Source: JBBTCJ01 sp038043285 (GTDB lineage Bacteria; Planctomycetota; Phycisphaerae; UBA1845). Taken from it: 16,411 bases of DNA. Below, one piece after another: positions 7,168 to 14,529 of the stretch. The DNA is taken from contig JBBTCJ010000114.1 in assembly GCA_038043285.1 (NCBI GenBank), forward strand, positions 1 through 16,411, written 5' to 3'. Under the pieces are notes generated by a model. It worked only from the letters and a program-made list of their open reading frames with translations, did not search any database and was not told the DNA's origin. Numbering within the stretch: the stretch's first letter is position 1; the number at the start of each line of letters is the position of its first letter. Both the position numbers and the translations under genes were made by a program.

Positions 7168-8535
7168 ATGGCCTCAGTGATCCTCAGTACTTTCGCCTTC
7201 GAGAGCGTACGCGAGAAGCTCGCGGCCGGAGCGCCGTTGACGCTTGACGACGGCTTGCTTCTTTACCAATCGCCCGACATTCATTCGCTCGGCGAGTTGG
7301 CCAACTCCGTCCGCGAGGCGCTTCACGGCCGCAACGCCTATTTCAACGTCAACCGGCACATCAACTACACGAACTTCTGCGTGCTGCGCTGCAAGTTCTG
7401 TGCGTTCTACCGCCCCTATCCGACGGCCGCGCGATCCGCGGGCGTCAGCCCGCGCGGAGCCGAAGACTTCGATGAGGCCTTGTCGTCGGGGAGCACGGCG
7501 CTCCCCGTCTCTGACGCCTACGAACTCGACATCGACGAGATCGTCCGCCGGGCGAAAGCCGCCTACGCGTTGGGGGCAACGGAGGTGCACATCGTCGGCG
7601 GGCTGCATCCCAAACTGCCCTTCTCATACTACACCAACTTGTGCGCCGCGATTCGAAGTGCCTGTCCGCACCTGCACATCAAGGCCTTCACCGCCATTGA
7701 GATCATCCACTTCGCGCGAATCGCCAAACCGCGGCTTTCGATCGCTGAGGTACTGACCCGCCTTCGCGACGCCGGACTGGGAAGCCTCCCCGGTGGCGGA
7801 GCGGAAATCTTCGACGACCGCGTGCACGACGAAGCGTTCAAGAACAAGGTCGGCGAAGCGGAATGGTTCGACGTCCATCGCACGGCGCACGAACTCGGCA
7901 TCTTCACCAACGCCACGATGCTCTACGGTCACGTCGAGACGCCGGCCGAACGTATTCGACACCTCATCAAGCTCCGCGAGCACCAGGCGGAAAGCCTCCG
8001 CACGCGCCCCGCCCAATTCAACTGCGTCATTCCCCTGTCGTTCATTCCCGACGGCAGCGCGTTGGCGAACCTTCCCGGACCGGACGGACTGGATGACCTG
8101 CGGACGCTGGCGTTGTCTCGTCTAATGTGCCCTAACATCCCGCACATCAAGGCTTTTTGGGTCATGCAGACGCCCAAGCTCGCCCAGGTGTCGCTCAACT
8201 GGGGCGTGGACGACATCGACGGAACGGTGGTCTACTACGACATCACCAAGCGCGAAGGCCGGGGCACGCACCAGGAACTGACCATTGATCGCCTCAAGCG
8301 GATGATCGTGGAGGCCGATTGTATTCCCGTGGAGCGCGACACCCTCTATCGCCGCGTCATCCGCCAGGGCGGAACCTGGCGGGTTGAGGGCGAAGCCTGG
8401 TCGGTGGCGTACGATGATTCGCCGCCGTCTTCGGCTCCGACGGGCACGGCGCGCGACGGGGACGTTTCACTCACGCTTGCGGAACATGGACAGCCTTCTT
8501 CCCTATCTCGGCGACCTGTACAAAGTTCTGCCTGA
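7168..8535 (+). CDS. mqnE: Aminodeoxyfutalosine synthase MqnE (radical SAM)
   Basis: Radical SAM enzyme of the futalosine route to menaquinone, joining 3-[(1-carboxyvinyl)oxy]benzoate with the adenosyl moiety of SAM to form aminodeoxyfutalosine. The [4Fe-4S] site is Cys71-x3-Cys75-x2-Cys78 in NFCVLRCKFCAFYRP. Other family blocks: YFNVNRHINYTN (58-69), EVHIVGGLHPKLPF (139-152), LGSLPGGGAEIF, TNATMLYGHVETP, PHIKAFWVM and DDIDGTVVYYDI. Length is 455 residues, above the usual 370-390, because of an insertion of about 38 residues after the cluster (about 82-120) and a roughly 45-residue polar C-terminal tail. ATG at 7168 chosen; a TTG at 7138 is in frame but would add non-conserved residues. Its 3' end overlaps the next gene by 50 bp. 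Stop is TGA. The other mqn genes are not here. Confidence 0.92.
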   Translation: MASVILSTFAFESVREKLAAGAPLTLDDGLLLYQSPDIHSLGELANSVREALHGRNAYFNVNRHINYTNFCVLRCKFCAFYRPYPTAARSAGVSPRGAEDFDEALSSGSTALPVSDAYELDIDEIVRRAKAAYALGATEVHIVGGLHPKLPFSYYTNLCAAIRSACPHLHIKAFTAIEIIHFARIAKPRLSIAEVLTRLRDAGLGSLPGGGAEIFDDRVHDEAFKNKVGEAEWFDVHRTAHELGIFTNATMLYGHVETPAERIRHLIKLREHQAESLRTRPAQFNCVIPLSFIPDGSALANLPGPDGLDDLRTLALSRLMCPNIPHIKAFWVMQTPKLAQVSLNWGVDDIDGTVVYYDITKREGRGTHQELTIDRLKRMIVEADCIPVERDTLYRRVIRQGGTWRVEGEAWSVAYDDSPPSSAPTGTARDGDVSLTLAEHGQPSSLSRRPVQSSA

Positions 8536-9193
8536 GCACCTGGCCGGAATCATTCTGGTTCTATGCTCGGTCCTCTGCGGGTTGATGCTTGGCGCCGAGC
8601 GTCAGGCCAAGCAGAAGGCGGCCGGGGCGAGAACGCTCACGCTCATTTGCGTCGGGAGCTGCTTGTTCACGCTGGCGTCCATCCTCATCGCCGGCGACGA
8701 GGCGGACCGCACCCGCATCACCGCCCAGGTGGTCACCGGCGTCGGCTTTCTCGGCGCCGGGGCGATTATCCGGCACCGCGGAACGGTGGTCGGCCTGACC
8801 ACCGGAGCGACCATATGGACGGTGTCGGCGATCGGCGTTCTGGTCGGCGGGGGCTATGCGGCGGCAGGCATCGTGCTCACCGTTCTGGTGGTGGTCATGC
8901 TCGTCGCGGTACAATGGATGGAGCATCGCTTTTTTGAACGATGTCGCTTTGCCCACTGTCGCATCGTCTATCTTCCCGACCACGGCAAGACGCGGATTCG
9001 CGTCCTCCGGGTGCTCGACGAGTATCGCATTCCCGACGAGCACTGGGAGACGTCGCGCGCCGGAGATCGCGAAACGATCGAACTGACCTACTGCCACTTC
9101 CATCGGACGCATCGGGCGTTGCTGTTCGAGATCGCCGAGATCGCCGGGGTCATCGAAATGCACCGCGAACGCGCCCCACGTCAGGCGGGGTAG
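8486..9193 (+). CDS. MgtC/SapB family membrane protein
   Basis: 235-residue inner-membrane protein. Conserved MgtC core: CGLMLGAERQAKQKAAGART (31-50), TAQVVTGVGFLGAGAIIRHRG (79-99) and VVGLTTGATIWTVSAIGVLVG (101-121), spread over four to five hydrophobic helices between about residues 18 and 145. The remaining 90 residues are soluble and resemble the ACT-like C-terminal domain of larger MgtC relatives. Family members include virulence and low-magnesium adaptation proteins of Salmonella and many uncharacterised homologues; transport is not established. The start ATG at 8486 lies inside mqnE, overlapping it by 50 bp in another frame, so it is probably translated from the same mRNA. Stop is TAG. 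Family assignment is firm, function uncertain. Confidence 0.9.
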   Translation: MDSLLPYLGDLYKVLPEHLAGIILVLCSVLCGLMLGAERQAKQKAAGARTLTLICVGSCLFTLASILIAGDEADRTRITAQVVTGVGFLGAGAIIRHRGTVVGLTTGATIWTVSAIGVLVGGGYAAAGIVLTVLVVVMLVAVQWMEHRFFERCRFAHCRIVYLPDHGKTRIRVLRVLDEYRIPDEHWETSRAGDRETIELTYCHFHRTHRALLFEIAEIAGVIEMHRERAPRQAG

Positions 9194-9402
9194 CCATCGC
9201 CTCGACGGACGCAGACCCCAAAGACCCGCGAAGCACCTCAGACGACAGCCGCCGGAAATGTCACGGGCCGCGGCCGCGCGGGTCAGGCGCAAGCGCCGGC
9301 GATCGACGGCAGGGATGCCGGGCGATACCTTGGGGCCCCGTGGAGCTACCGGTTCAACAGTGCGGACAGTCGCCGGGACGTACGGTCGCCGAAATACGCG
9401 CG

Positions 9403-10044
9403 ATGGCCCTGGCGATCCAAGCAAACCTGGTCGTACTGCGCGTCGCCATCGAGCGGCGTCAGGGGGCGGACCACGCGCCATCGGGACCGACGATCCGCTC
9501 GCCAGGCATCGTGCGGGCATATCGCGAGACACTGGTCAACGGCCCGGAAATCAGAGGATTCAGCGATGCCGAGCTTCCGTTCCGCCTGCACGAGGCGTGG
9601 GGGCGGTTTTGCGTGATGCTCTGGCTTTTCGAGCAGGGTCATTGCGCCGACGGATTCGACTTCGCCGAGATGCCGACCGAGGCGGAGATGCGTTGTCGGT
9701 CGGCGCTGGAAGCCAAGCACGCCGAGCTTCATGCCGTGACCTGGCGGATTCGCTTCGCGCAGCGCGTTCGTCACGACCGGGCCTACGTGACCAGCTCCGG
9801 TTTCGCCGCCGATCGAAACCTCGCCGCGACGATTCCCGCCAGCGCATTCGGCAAGCCGATCGACCACTGCGACGATCACGAGTTGTTCCTCGCCGCCGGC
9901 GAGCACCTCGGCATGTTGGCGACGCTCCGGTGGGTCAGGGACGCATCCAGCGCGTGGGACGATCCCCGACTGATGGAAGTTGGCGAGGCGCCCTTCTCGA
10001 CCGATTCCGGGGGGGCGCGCGAGGGAGAGGCCGCTGCGTTCTGA
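9403..10044 (+). CDS. Hypothetical protein
   Basis: I do not recognise this protein. From the ATG at 9403 it has 213 residues; an in-frame GTG at 9340 would give 234. It is soluble, without signal peptide or membrane helix, rich in charged residues and His/Trp, and probably mostly helical (for example AEMPTEAEMRCRSALEAKHA). The middle is bulky and balanced in composition, unlike the Arg-rich alternative frame covering 9258-10274, which I take as a shadow. The C-terminus (about residues 160-197) has an HCDDHELFLAAGEHLGMLATL helix, then an acidic and glycine-rich tail. It starts 209 bp after the mgtC-like gene and runs toward the sugar transferase from the other side. Stop is TGA. No function is proposed. 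Confidence 0.6.
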   Translation: MALAIQANLVVLRVAIERRQGADHAPSGPTIRSPGIVRAYRETLVNGPEIRGFSDAELPFRLHEAWGRFCVMLWLFEQGHCADGFDFAEMPTEAEMRCRSALEAKHAELHAVTWRIRFAQRVRHDRAYVTSSGFAADRNLAATIPASAFGKPIDHCDDHELFLAAGEHLGMLATLRWVRDASSAWDDPRLMEVGEAPFSTDSGGAREGEAAAF

Positions 10045-10102
10045 GCCGGGCGAGGTGTTTGCGCTTTCGCGAAACTCGGGTTGAGCGCGGTTCTTCGGTC
10101 GC

Positions 10103-10117
10103 CTCCGGTGACCGGAG
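10103..10117. terminator. Palindrome between convergent genes
   Basis: CTCCGGT-G-ACCGGAG is a perfect 15-bp palindrome with 7-bp arms; as a hairpin it would form five pairs with a GTGAC loop. It lies in the 148-bp gap where the hypothetical gene and the sugar transferase gene converge, so it may serve both as a stop signal. No T-tract is present. Confidence 0.35.
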
Positions 10118-10192
10118 AATGGCCGTCACCGTGCAGTCCGCCGGTGGGGCACGCTTCCACGTCCCCAAGACACAAGGCCGACGGTGGAGGTT

Positions 10193-11677
10193 TCAACACG
10201 CCCCGCGCAGGAACGTCCCCAACGTACGCAGCAGAATGATCATATCCAATTCGAAGGACATGTGCTTGAGGTAATAGAGGTCGAACTGCAGTTTTCGCTT
10301 CGCGTCAGCCACGGAGGAACCGTAGCGAAAGCTGATCTGGGCCCATCCGCTGATGCCCGGCTTGACGAGATGCCGCTCGTTGTAATACGGAAGCTCGGCG
10401 GCCAGCGTCTCGACGATGTCGGGTCGCTCCGGACGCGGGCCGACGATGGACATTTGCCCGACAAGAACGTTGTAGAGTTGGGGCAGTTCGTCGAGTCTTG
10501 ATCGCCGCAGCCAGCGCCCCACCTTGGTGACCCGCGGATCATTCCGCGATGCCCAGATGCTGCGTCCGTTTTCAGCGTCGGTGCGCATGGTTCGGAACTT
10601 GTAGAGGCGGAAGACCTCGCCGTTCTGCCCGACTCGATCCTGGGAGTAGAACACCGGCCCGCGGTCGCCGAGCCTGACCACCAGGGCGATCAGCGGCCAG
10701 AACGGCCCGGTGACAATCAGTCCCACGGCGGCCACGAACAGGTCGAACACCCGCTTCAGGGTGGCTCGTTCGTCGCAGTGAACCTTCAGATCGGCAAAGA
10801 GGAACCAGTAGGGCGTGATCTCGTCGACAAGAATCTGCCCAGCCGCCTTCTCGTAGAAGATCGCTTCACTCGTGACCCGACATCCGGCTTGCAGCCCGGG
10901 AATGATCCAGTCCATCACCCTGGGCTCCCTTGCGGCGGAGGCGGACACCACAATGTCGCTGACATCCAGTTCATTCAGGCGATGCACCTGCTCGCGGATG
11001 GGTCCGACGTAGTGGCGATCGCCCTCCGAGTCCGCTTCGGCGTTGACGGCGGCCGCGTGACCCACGAGTCGGTATTCGCGCAGAAAGCCCTCCTCCTGCG
11101 CCCTGGAGAAGGATTCGAAGAGGTTTGGCGAACCGACGACCAACAGTCCGCGGCGGATCTTGTAGGTTGCCCAACAGGCGAGCAGGCGTATGCCGACGCC
11201 TCCGGTCACGAAGACCGTAAGTGCCAACCCGGCGACGCGGCGGCTGACCGTCGAATACATGATGACGTAGATGATTGCGTAGGCGAGCACGACCGAGAGC
11301 GATGCGGTCAATAGCATTCGCATCAGCGTTCGCGAGCGCGTGAGGACGGTTTCGCGTTCATACAAGCCGAAAACCAGGCTGGCGACGATGGTCACGAAGG
11401 CAAAGATCATCTCCGCCTGCCAAAGGGCCACGTGTGGAACTTCCAGGTTCGGGATGGGCGGAAAGACGATGTAGGCGGAGAAGACGGCGACCGTCAGGAA
11501 CGCGAGATCAATCAACAACCAACTGGAAGGCGGCATTCCGGCCAACGCCCGTCCCGCCAGCCGAACGCATCGCTCGGTCCAGGGGGCGACCGACCCGCGA
11601 ACGCGCACACGGGCCGGCACAAAGGGCGTGATGGAGAGGGTTGTCGGACCGGCTCCGGCGGTCACGGGCGCAGGCAT
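10193..11677 (-). CDS. Polyprenyl-phosphate sugar-1-phosphate transferase (exopolysaccharide initiating enzyme, WcaJ/WbaP type)
   Basis: 494-residue membrane enzyme that transfers a sugar-1-phosphate from a nucleotide sugar to undecaprenyl phosphate, starting an exopolysaccharide repeat unit. N-terminal half: four to five hydrophobic helices (about 52-72, 88-105, 120-141, 147-170), then a CoA-binding-like domain (about 176-265). C-terminal half is the bacterial sugar transferase domain (PF02397): LKRVFDLF (307-314), a membrane helix, GPVFYSQDRVG (340-350), FRLYKFRTM (356-364), RRSRLDELPQLYNVLVGQMS (391-410), VGPRPERP (412-419) and VKPGISGWAQ (438-447). Length and order are as expected for the family. 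The ATG at 11677 has AAGGAG (11688-11693) 10 nt upstream. Stop is TGA. It diverges from the lipoprotein gene. Sugar specificity cannot be read from sequence. Confidence 0.95.
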   Translation of the reverse strand: MPAPVTAGAGPTTLSITPFVPARVRVRGSVAPWTERCVRLAGRALAGMPPSSWLLIDLAFLTVAVFSAYIVFPPIPNLEVPHVALWQAEMIFAFVTIVASLVFGLYERETVLTRSRTLMRMLLTASLSVVLAYAIIYVIMYSTVSRRVAGLALTVFVTGGVGIRLLACWATYKIRRGLLVVGSPNLFESFSRAQEEGFLREYRLVGHAAAVNAEADSEGDRHYVGPIREQVHRLNELDVSDIVVSASAAREPRVMDWIIPGLQAGCRVTSEAIFYEKAAGQILVDEITPYWFLFADLKVHCDERATLKRVFDLFVAAVGLIVTGPFWPLIALVVRLGDRGPVFYSQDRVGQNGEVFRLYKFRTMRTDAENGRSIWASRNDPRVTKVGRWLRRSRLDELPQLYNVLVGQMSIVGPRPERPDIVETLAAELPYYNERHLVKPGISGWAQISFRYGSSVADAKRKLQFDLYYLKHMSFELDMIILLRTLGTFLRGAC

Positions 11678-11738
11678 GGGGGCTTTGCTCCTTGTGGACG
11701 TCTGGGGGTTCCATCGGATTCGGCGGTGGCGGGCTGAA

Positions 11739-11774
11739 TTATCGGCACGGCCTCAACGGATCAATGCCCGATAA
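11739..11774. repeat. Inverted repeat in the divergent promoter region
   Basis: TTATCGG (11739-11745) and CCGATAA (11768-11774) are perfect inverted arms with a 22-bp spacer. The region separates the sugar transferase (minus) from the lipoprotein gene (plus), so the arms could be half-sites of a regulator, or simply a weak hairpin. Confidence 0.3.
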
Positions 11775-11915
11775 CTCGTCCCCGTTGCATGAAGGCAAAC
11801 CTCGGTTTTTGGACCAGTACGTCGCCCGCTCTCCCGATATCCGATGCGAGAACCCGAATTGACGACCATTCCAACGCATGGAGCGGGTTCTGTGGAGGGA
11901 GAGGGTACGTCGCCA

Positions 11916-12728
11916 ATGGAAGTTCGCTTGTCGGTTGGTTCAGTCCGCGTCAGGTTGTGCTGCGCGATCGCGTACACGGCGTTCGCGCTCTGCGCCGGCT
12001 GCGCCGCCAAGAAGAAAAGGCAGGTCGAGGAGGAGTGGAAGCCAAGCCCGCGCGTGGAATGGAGCAACATCGGATCCTTCGCTCCAACCCTGGTGGTCAA
12101 CGGGTTCCAGATTCTTCCCACGCGTCCGGCCCAGGGACTCTTTCCCGCGAATGTCGCGGTCTCGCGGGTGGCCATCGCCCCCGACGCGAAGGACGAAGCG
12201 CAGACGCCGAAGCCGCAGCTTTACGCGGACCCGCGTAACGAGTTTCTGCAATGGAACTCGGTCTTCGACGACCAGATGGCGGTGAGCGAGGTGTTCCCCA
12301 TCGATCAGCGCGATCTGGGCGGCGGCGAGGCCGAGCCTGGTCAGATTCTGGCCGCGTTCCGGGCGCTGCACGCGAAAATGGCTCTGTTGTACGCGGTCAA
12401 CGAGCTAGGGCCGCGGGAGACGGAGATGTTCGGGACGTTGTACGACACCGCGAGCGGCCAGCCCATTGCGGTCATTCATGCCCGGTCACAGTCCAAAGAG
12501 CTACCCGAGGACGAGAAGAACCCCGATGACCCGTACCATCTCTGGAAGACTGATTCACGGGCCTTGGTTCGCGCCAAGTTCGCGGAGTTTGCCCATCGCT
12601 GCGTGCGCGAGTTAATCGTGACCGATCAGCCGGCGGAGGTCGTGGCGCCGACGGGGTGGACCCCGGTGGGTCCGATCCGTCCGGTGGAGTGGCCGCCGCG
12701 GCAGCACGGCAAGGGCGGACGTTCATAA
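11916..12728 (+). CDS. Putative lipoprotein of unknown function
   Basis: 270 residues. A signal peptide spans about residues 10-28 (LCCAIAYTAFALCAG), and ALCAGC gives a lipobox-like end with Cys29 as the probable lipidated residue; Cys at the -3 position is unusual, so plain secretion is possible. After it comes a Lys-rich spacer (AAKKKRQVEEEW) and a globular domain with mixed strands and helices, for example LYADPRNEFLQWNSVFDDQM and ILAAFRALHAKMALLYAV. I recognise no domain. The ATG at 11916 follows the purine-rich GGAGGGAGAGGG with about 10 nt spacing; an ATG at 11844 would place 24 extra residues before the signal. It lies 36 bp before the VanZ-like gene, likely one unit. Stop is TAA. A cell-surface role beside polysaccharide export is only contextual. 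Confidence 0.75.
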   Translation: MEVRLSVGSVRVRLCCAIAYTAFALCAGCAAKKKRQVEEEWKPSPRVEWSNIGSFAPTLVVNGFQILPTRPAQGLFPANVAVSRVAIAPDAKDEAQTPKPQLYADPRNEFLQWNSVFDDQMAVSEVFPIDQRDLGGGEAEPGQILAAFRALHAKMALLYAVNELGPRETEMFGTLYDTASGQPIAVIHARSQSKELPEDEKNPDDPYHLWKTDSRALVRAKFAEFAHRCVRELIVTDQPAEVVAPTGWTPVGPIRPVEWPPRQHGKGGRS

Positions 12729-12764
12729 CCCGTCGGGGGAACCCGGCGGACGCGCGCCTCCTCG

Positions 12765-14372
12765 ATGACCACCGACCTCTCCATGCCCCGTCCACCCCGC
12801 TCGGACAACGTAGGTCAAGTCCTCCGTCGCACGCCGGAATTGCTTTCCGTCCTGATCGTTCTCTTCATCGCCCAAGCAGGTCTGGTGCCGCTGGACATCG
12901 GGGCGTCGGGACCGGGAACCGCCCTTACCAAAGTTTTCAGCGCCGAACCGGAGGTCGTGTCGTTTCCGGACATCGTAGCCAACCTCTTTCTCTTCGTTCC
13001 TTTCGGGGCGGTCCTGCACTGGACGTTGAGCCGCCGCAACGGGCGGGCTGGGTTTGCGCTCCTCACCACGGTCGGATGCGCCGCCGCGCTGAGCGGGACG
13101 ATCGAATGGCTGCAAGCGTTTTCTCCGTCGAGGGTGTCGTCGGCCGTCGACCTTCTTTGCAATGTCCTTGGCGCCCTGATCGGAGTGGTGCTCGCGTGGG
13201 TCGCACGGGGAATCGTTCCGAAGCTGATCGGCGCTTTGCTTTGGGAGCTGCGTCAGCGCCCCGCCTCGGCGACGCTTCGAGCTTACTGCGGTCTTCTGGT
13301 GCTGTTTGCCGCGCTGCCGTTCTCGGTCTCCTACGACCGCGCCCGACTCAATCAGGCCTTCACGTCGGCGGTCTGGGTTCCCTTCGCGTCGGCGTCCGCG
13401 GATGAGCAACTGCTCCGGTCGGCTGCGACGAACGGCGAAGCATCGGTCAAGGCGCACCTCCTCTGGCAGGACATGAAGCGATGGTCGCGATGGGGAGCGG
13501 AGGCCGCGTCGTTCGCCCTGCTCGTCTGGCTTGCCTTTCCCATCTTCCGTTTCGAGTATCGCTTCAGTCCGCGCGGCGCGACGGCGTTGATCTGGTGGTT
13601 CTGTGGCGCCCTGGCCATCGCTCTGAGCCTCCTGCAATTCGCGATCGTCTCGCGCGGGCTGGACGTGACCGACATTCTCTTCCGATGGAGCGGGATCGGC
13701 CTGGGGTTGCTCACCCGGACCACTTATCTCCGTCGGCGCGACATGGAGGACGAGGCAGCCAGGGAGCGACGCGGGCTTCGCCTCGCCACGCTGGGAGGTT
13801 ACGCGACGGCCGCGTTCATCATCTATAACGGGATCATTCCTCTGATCTTCGACGTGAGTGCGAGCCGCGCGGCCGCCGCTCTCCACTCCGACGCGTTCCT
13901 CCCGTTCCTGAGTTACTTCGTCACGCGGTTCGACGTCATGATCACGGACGTCGCGGAAAAGGTCGGCTCGTACGCCGTTCTGGCAGCGTTCATGGTCGCC
14001 GGCAACCCACGGCTGCGGCGATTTCCCGCGGCGGAACGGCTGATCTACGTCGTTCCGCGATGCGTGGTATTGTCCGCGGCGATCGAGGCCGTCCAAATGT
14101 TCAGCCCGGTTCGGATCACCAGCCTGACGGACCCGATCCTTGCGGCCGCGGGATGCACGTTGGGCGTGATTCTGCACGTGCACGCGGCGGCCCTGCGGGA
14201 CTTCGCCGCGACGCACGAAATGCTGGGTCCGAACGAACAGCGCCCGACGACGGGCCAAGGTCGTCGCCCGAGCCTTTCTGATCGACTGCTCTCGACGCTG
14301 ATGGATTCGTCGGAAACAGCCCCACAGGAACCCGCGTCGGCGACGCCGGAAGGGCTGCGTCCGACACCGTAG
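12765..14372 (+). CDS. Membrane protein with two VanZ-like domains
   Basis: 535 residues, about ten hydrophobic helices. The first VanZ-like domain (about 25-145) has DIVANLFLFVPFGAVLH (69-85) and IEWLQAFSPSRVSSAVDLLC (113-132) followed by NVLGALIG. The second (about 380-475) repeats the pattern in diverged form: a helix with VGSYAVLAAFMVAG, then AAIEAVQMFSPVRITSLTDP (438-457) and a helix ending GCTLGVILHV. A polar tail of about 60 residues (Pro/Ser/Thr/Arg) follows. VanZ itself gives low-level teicoplanin resistance by an unknown mechanism; most relatives are uncharacterised and often sit in surface polysaccharide loci, which fits the neighbouring sugar transferase. ATG at 12765; another at 12783 is in frame, and no clear Shine-Dalgarno favours either. 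Stop is TAG. Do not read this as a resistance gene. Confidence 0.82.
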   Translation: MTTDLSMPRPPRSDNVGQVLRRTPELLSVLIVLFIAQAGLVPLDIGASGPGTALTKVFSAEPEVVSFPDIVANLFLFVPFGAVLHWTLSRRNGRAGFALLTTVGCAAALSGTIEWLQAFSPSRVSSAVDLLCNVLGALIGVVLAWVARGIVPKLIGALLWELRQRPASATLRAYCGLLVLFAALPFSVSYDRARLNQAFTSAVWVPFASASADEQLLRSAATNGEASVKAHLLWQDMKRWSRWGAEAASFALLVWLAFPIFRFEYRFSPRGATALIWWFCGALAIALSLLQFAIVSRGLDVTDILFRWSGIGLGLLTRTTYLRRRDMEDEAARERRGLRLATLGGYATAAFIIYNGIIPLIFDVSASRAAAALHSDAFLPFLSYFVTRFDVMITDVAEKVGSYAVLAAFMVAGNPRLRRFPAAERLIYVVPRCVVLSAAIEAVQMFSPVRITSLTDPILAAAGCTLGVILHVHAAALRDFAATHEMLGPNEQRPTTGQGRRPSLSDRLLSTLMDSSETAPQEPASATPEGLRPTP

Positions 14373-14435
14373 CGAGAACGCCTCGTAGTCCGGCTCACCT
14401 GAATCTTCGGTTTCGACGGCTCCGCTCCCTGACGA

Positions 14436-14481
14436 TCGCGGCTCTGATCAAAGACGGTCGGCCGTTTGAACAGAGCCGCGA
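14436..14481. terminator. Long hairpin between convergent VanZ-like and purF genes (bidirectional terminator or REP-like element)
   Basis: TCGCGGCTCTG (14436-14446) pairs perfectly with CAGAGCCGCGA (14471-14481). Inside, after an A-A mismatch, TCAA pairs with TTGA (14448-14451, 14466-14469), and past a 2-nt bulge ACGG pairs with CCGT around a TCGG loop (14458-14461). Total 19 pairs. Outside, CCGCT and AGCGG also match across short unpaired stretches. Placed 64 bp past the VanZ-like stop and 49 bp past the purF stop, it is suited to end both transcripts. The arm core CAGAGCCGCG recurs in other gaps. Confidence 0.6.
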
Positions 14482-14529
14482 GGGTAAGCGAGCGGAGGTG
14501 GCCTGCGCAGAATCAGGTGTGTCGTCGCG

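Noticed and set aside
9258..10274. 338-residue plus-strand open frame overlapping the hypothetical gene
   Set aside because: Extremely Arg-rich and runs into the convergent sugar transferase; the frame starting at 9403 has balanced composition.
12723..14258. 511-residue open frame on the minus strand opposite the VanZ-like gene
   Set aside because: Arg/Glu/Gly/Asp-rich, without motifs; typical antisense shadow of a GC-rich membrane-protein gene.
12765..14372. Glycopeptide resistance gene based on VanZ similarity
   Set aside because: VanZ-like domains are widespread and mostly unrelated to resistance; no van genes are nearby.
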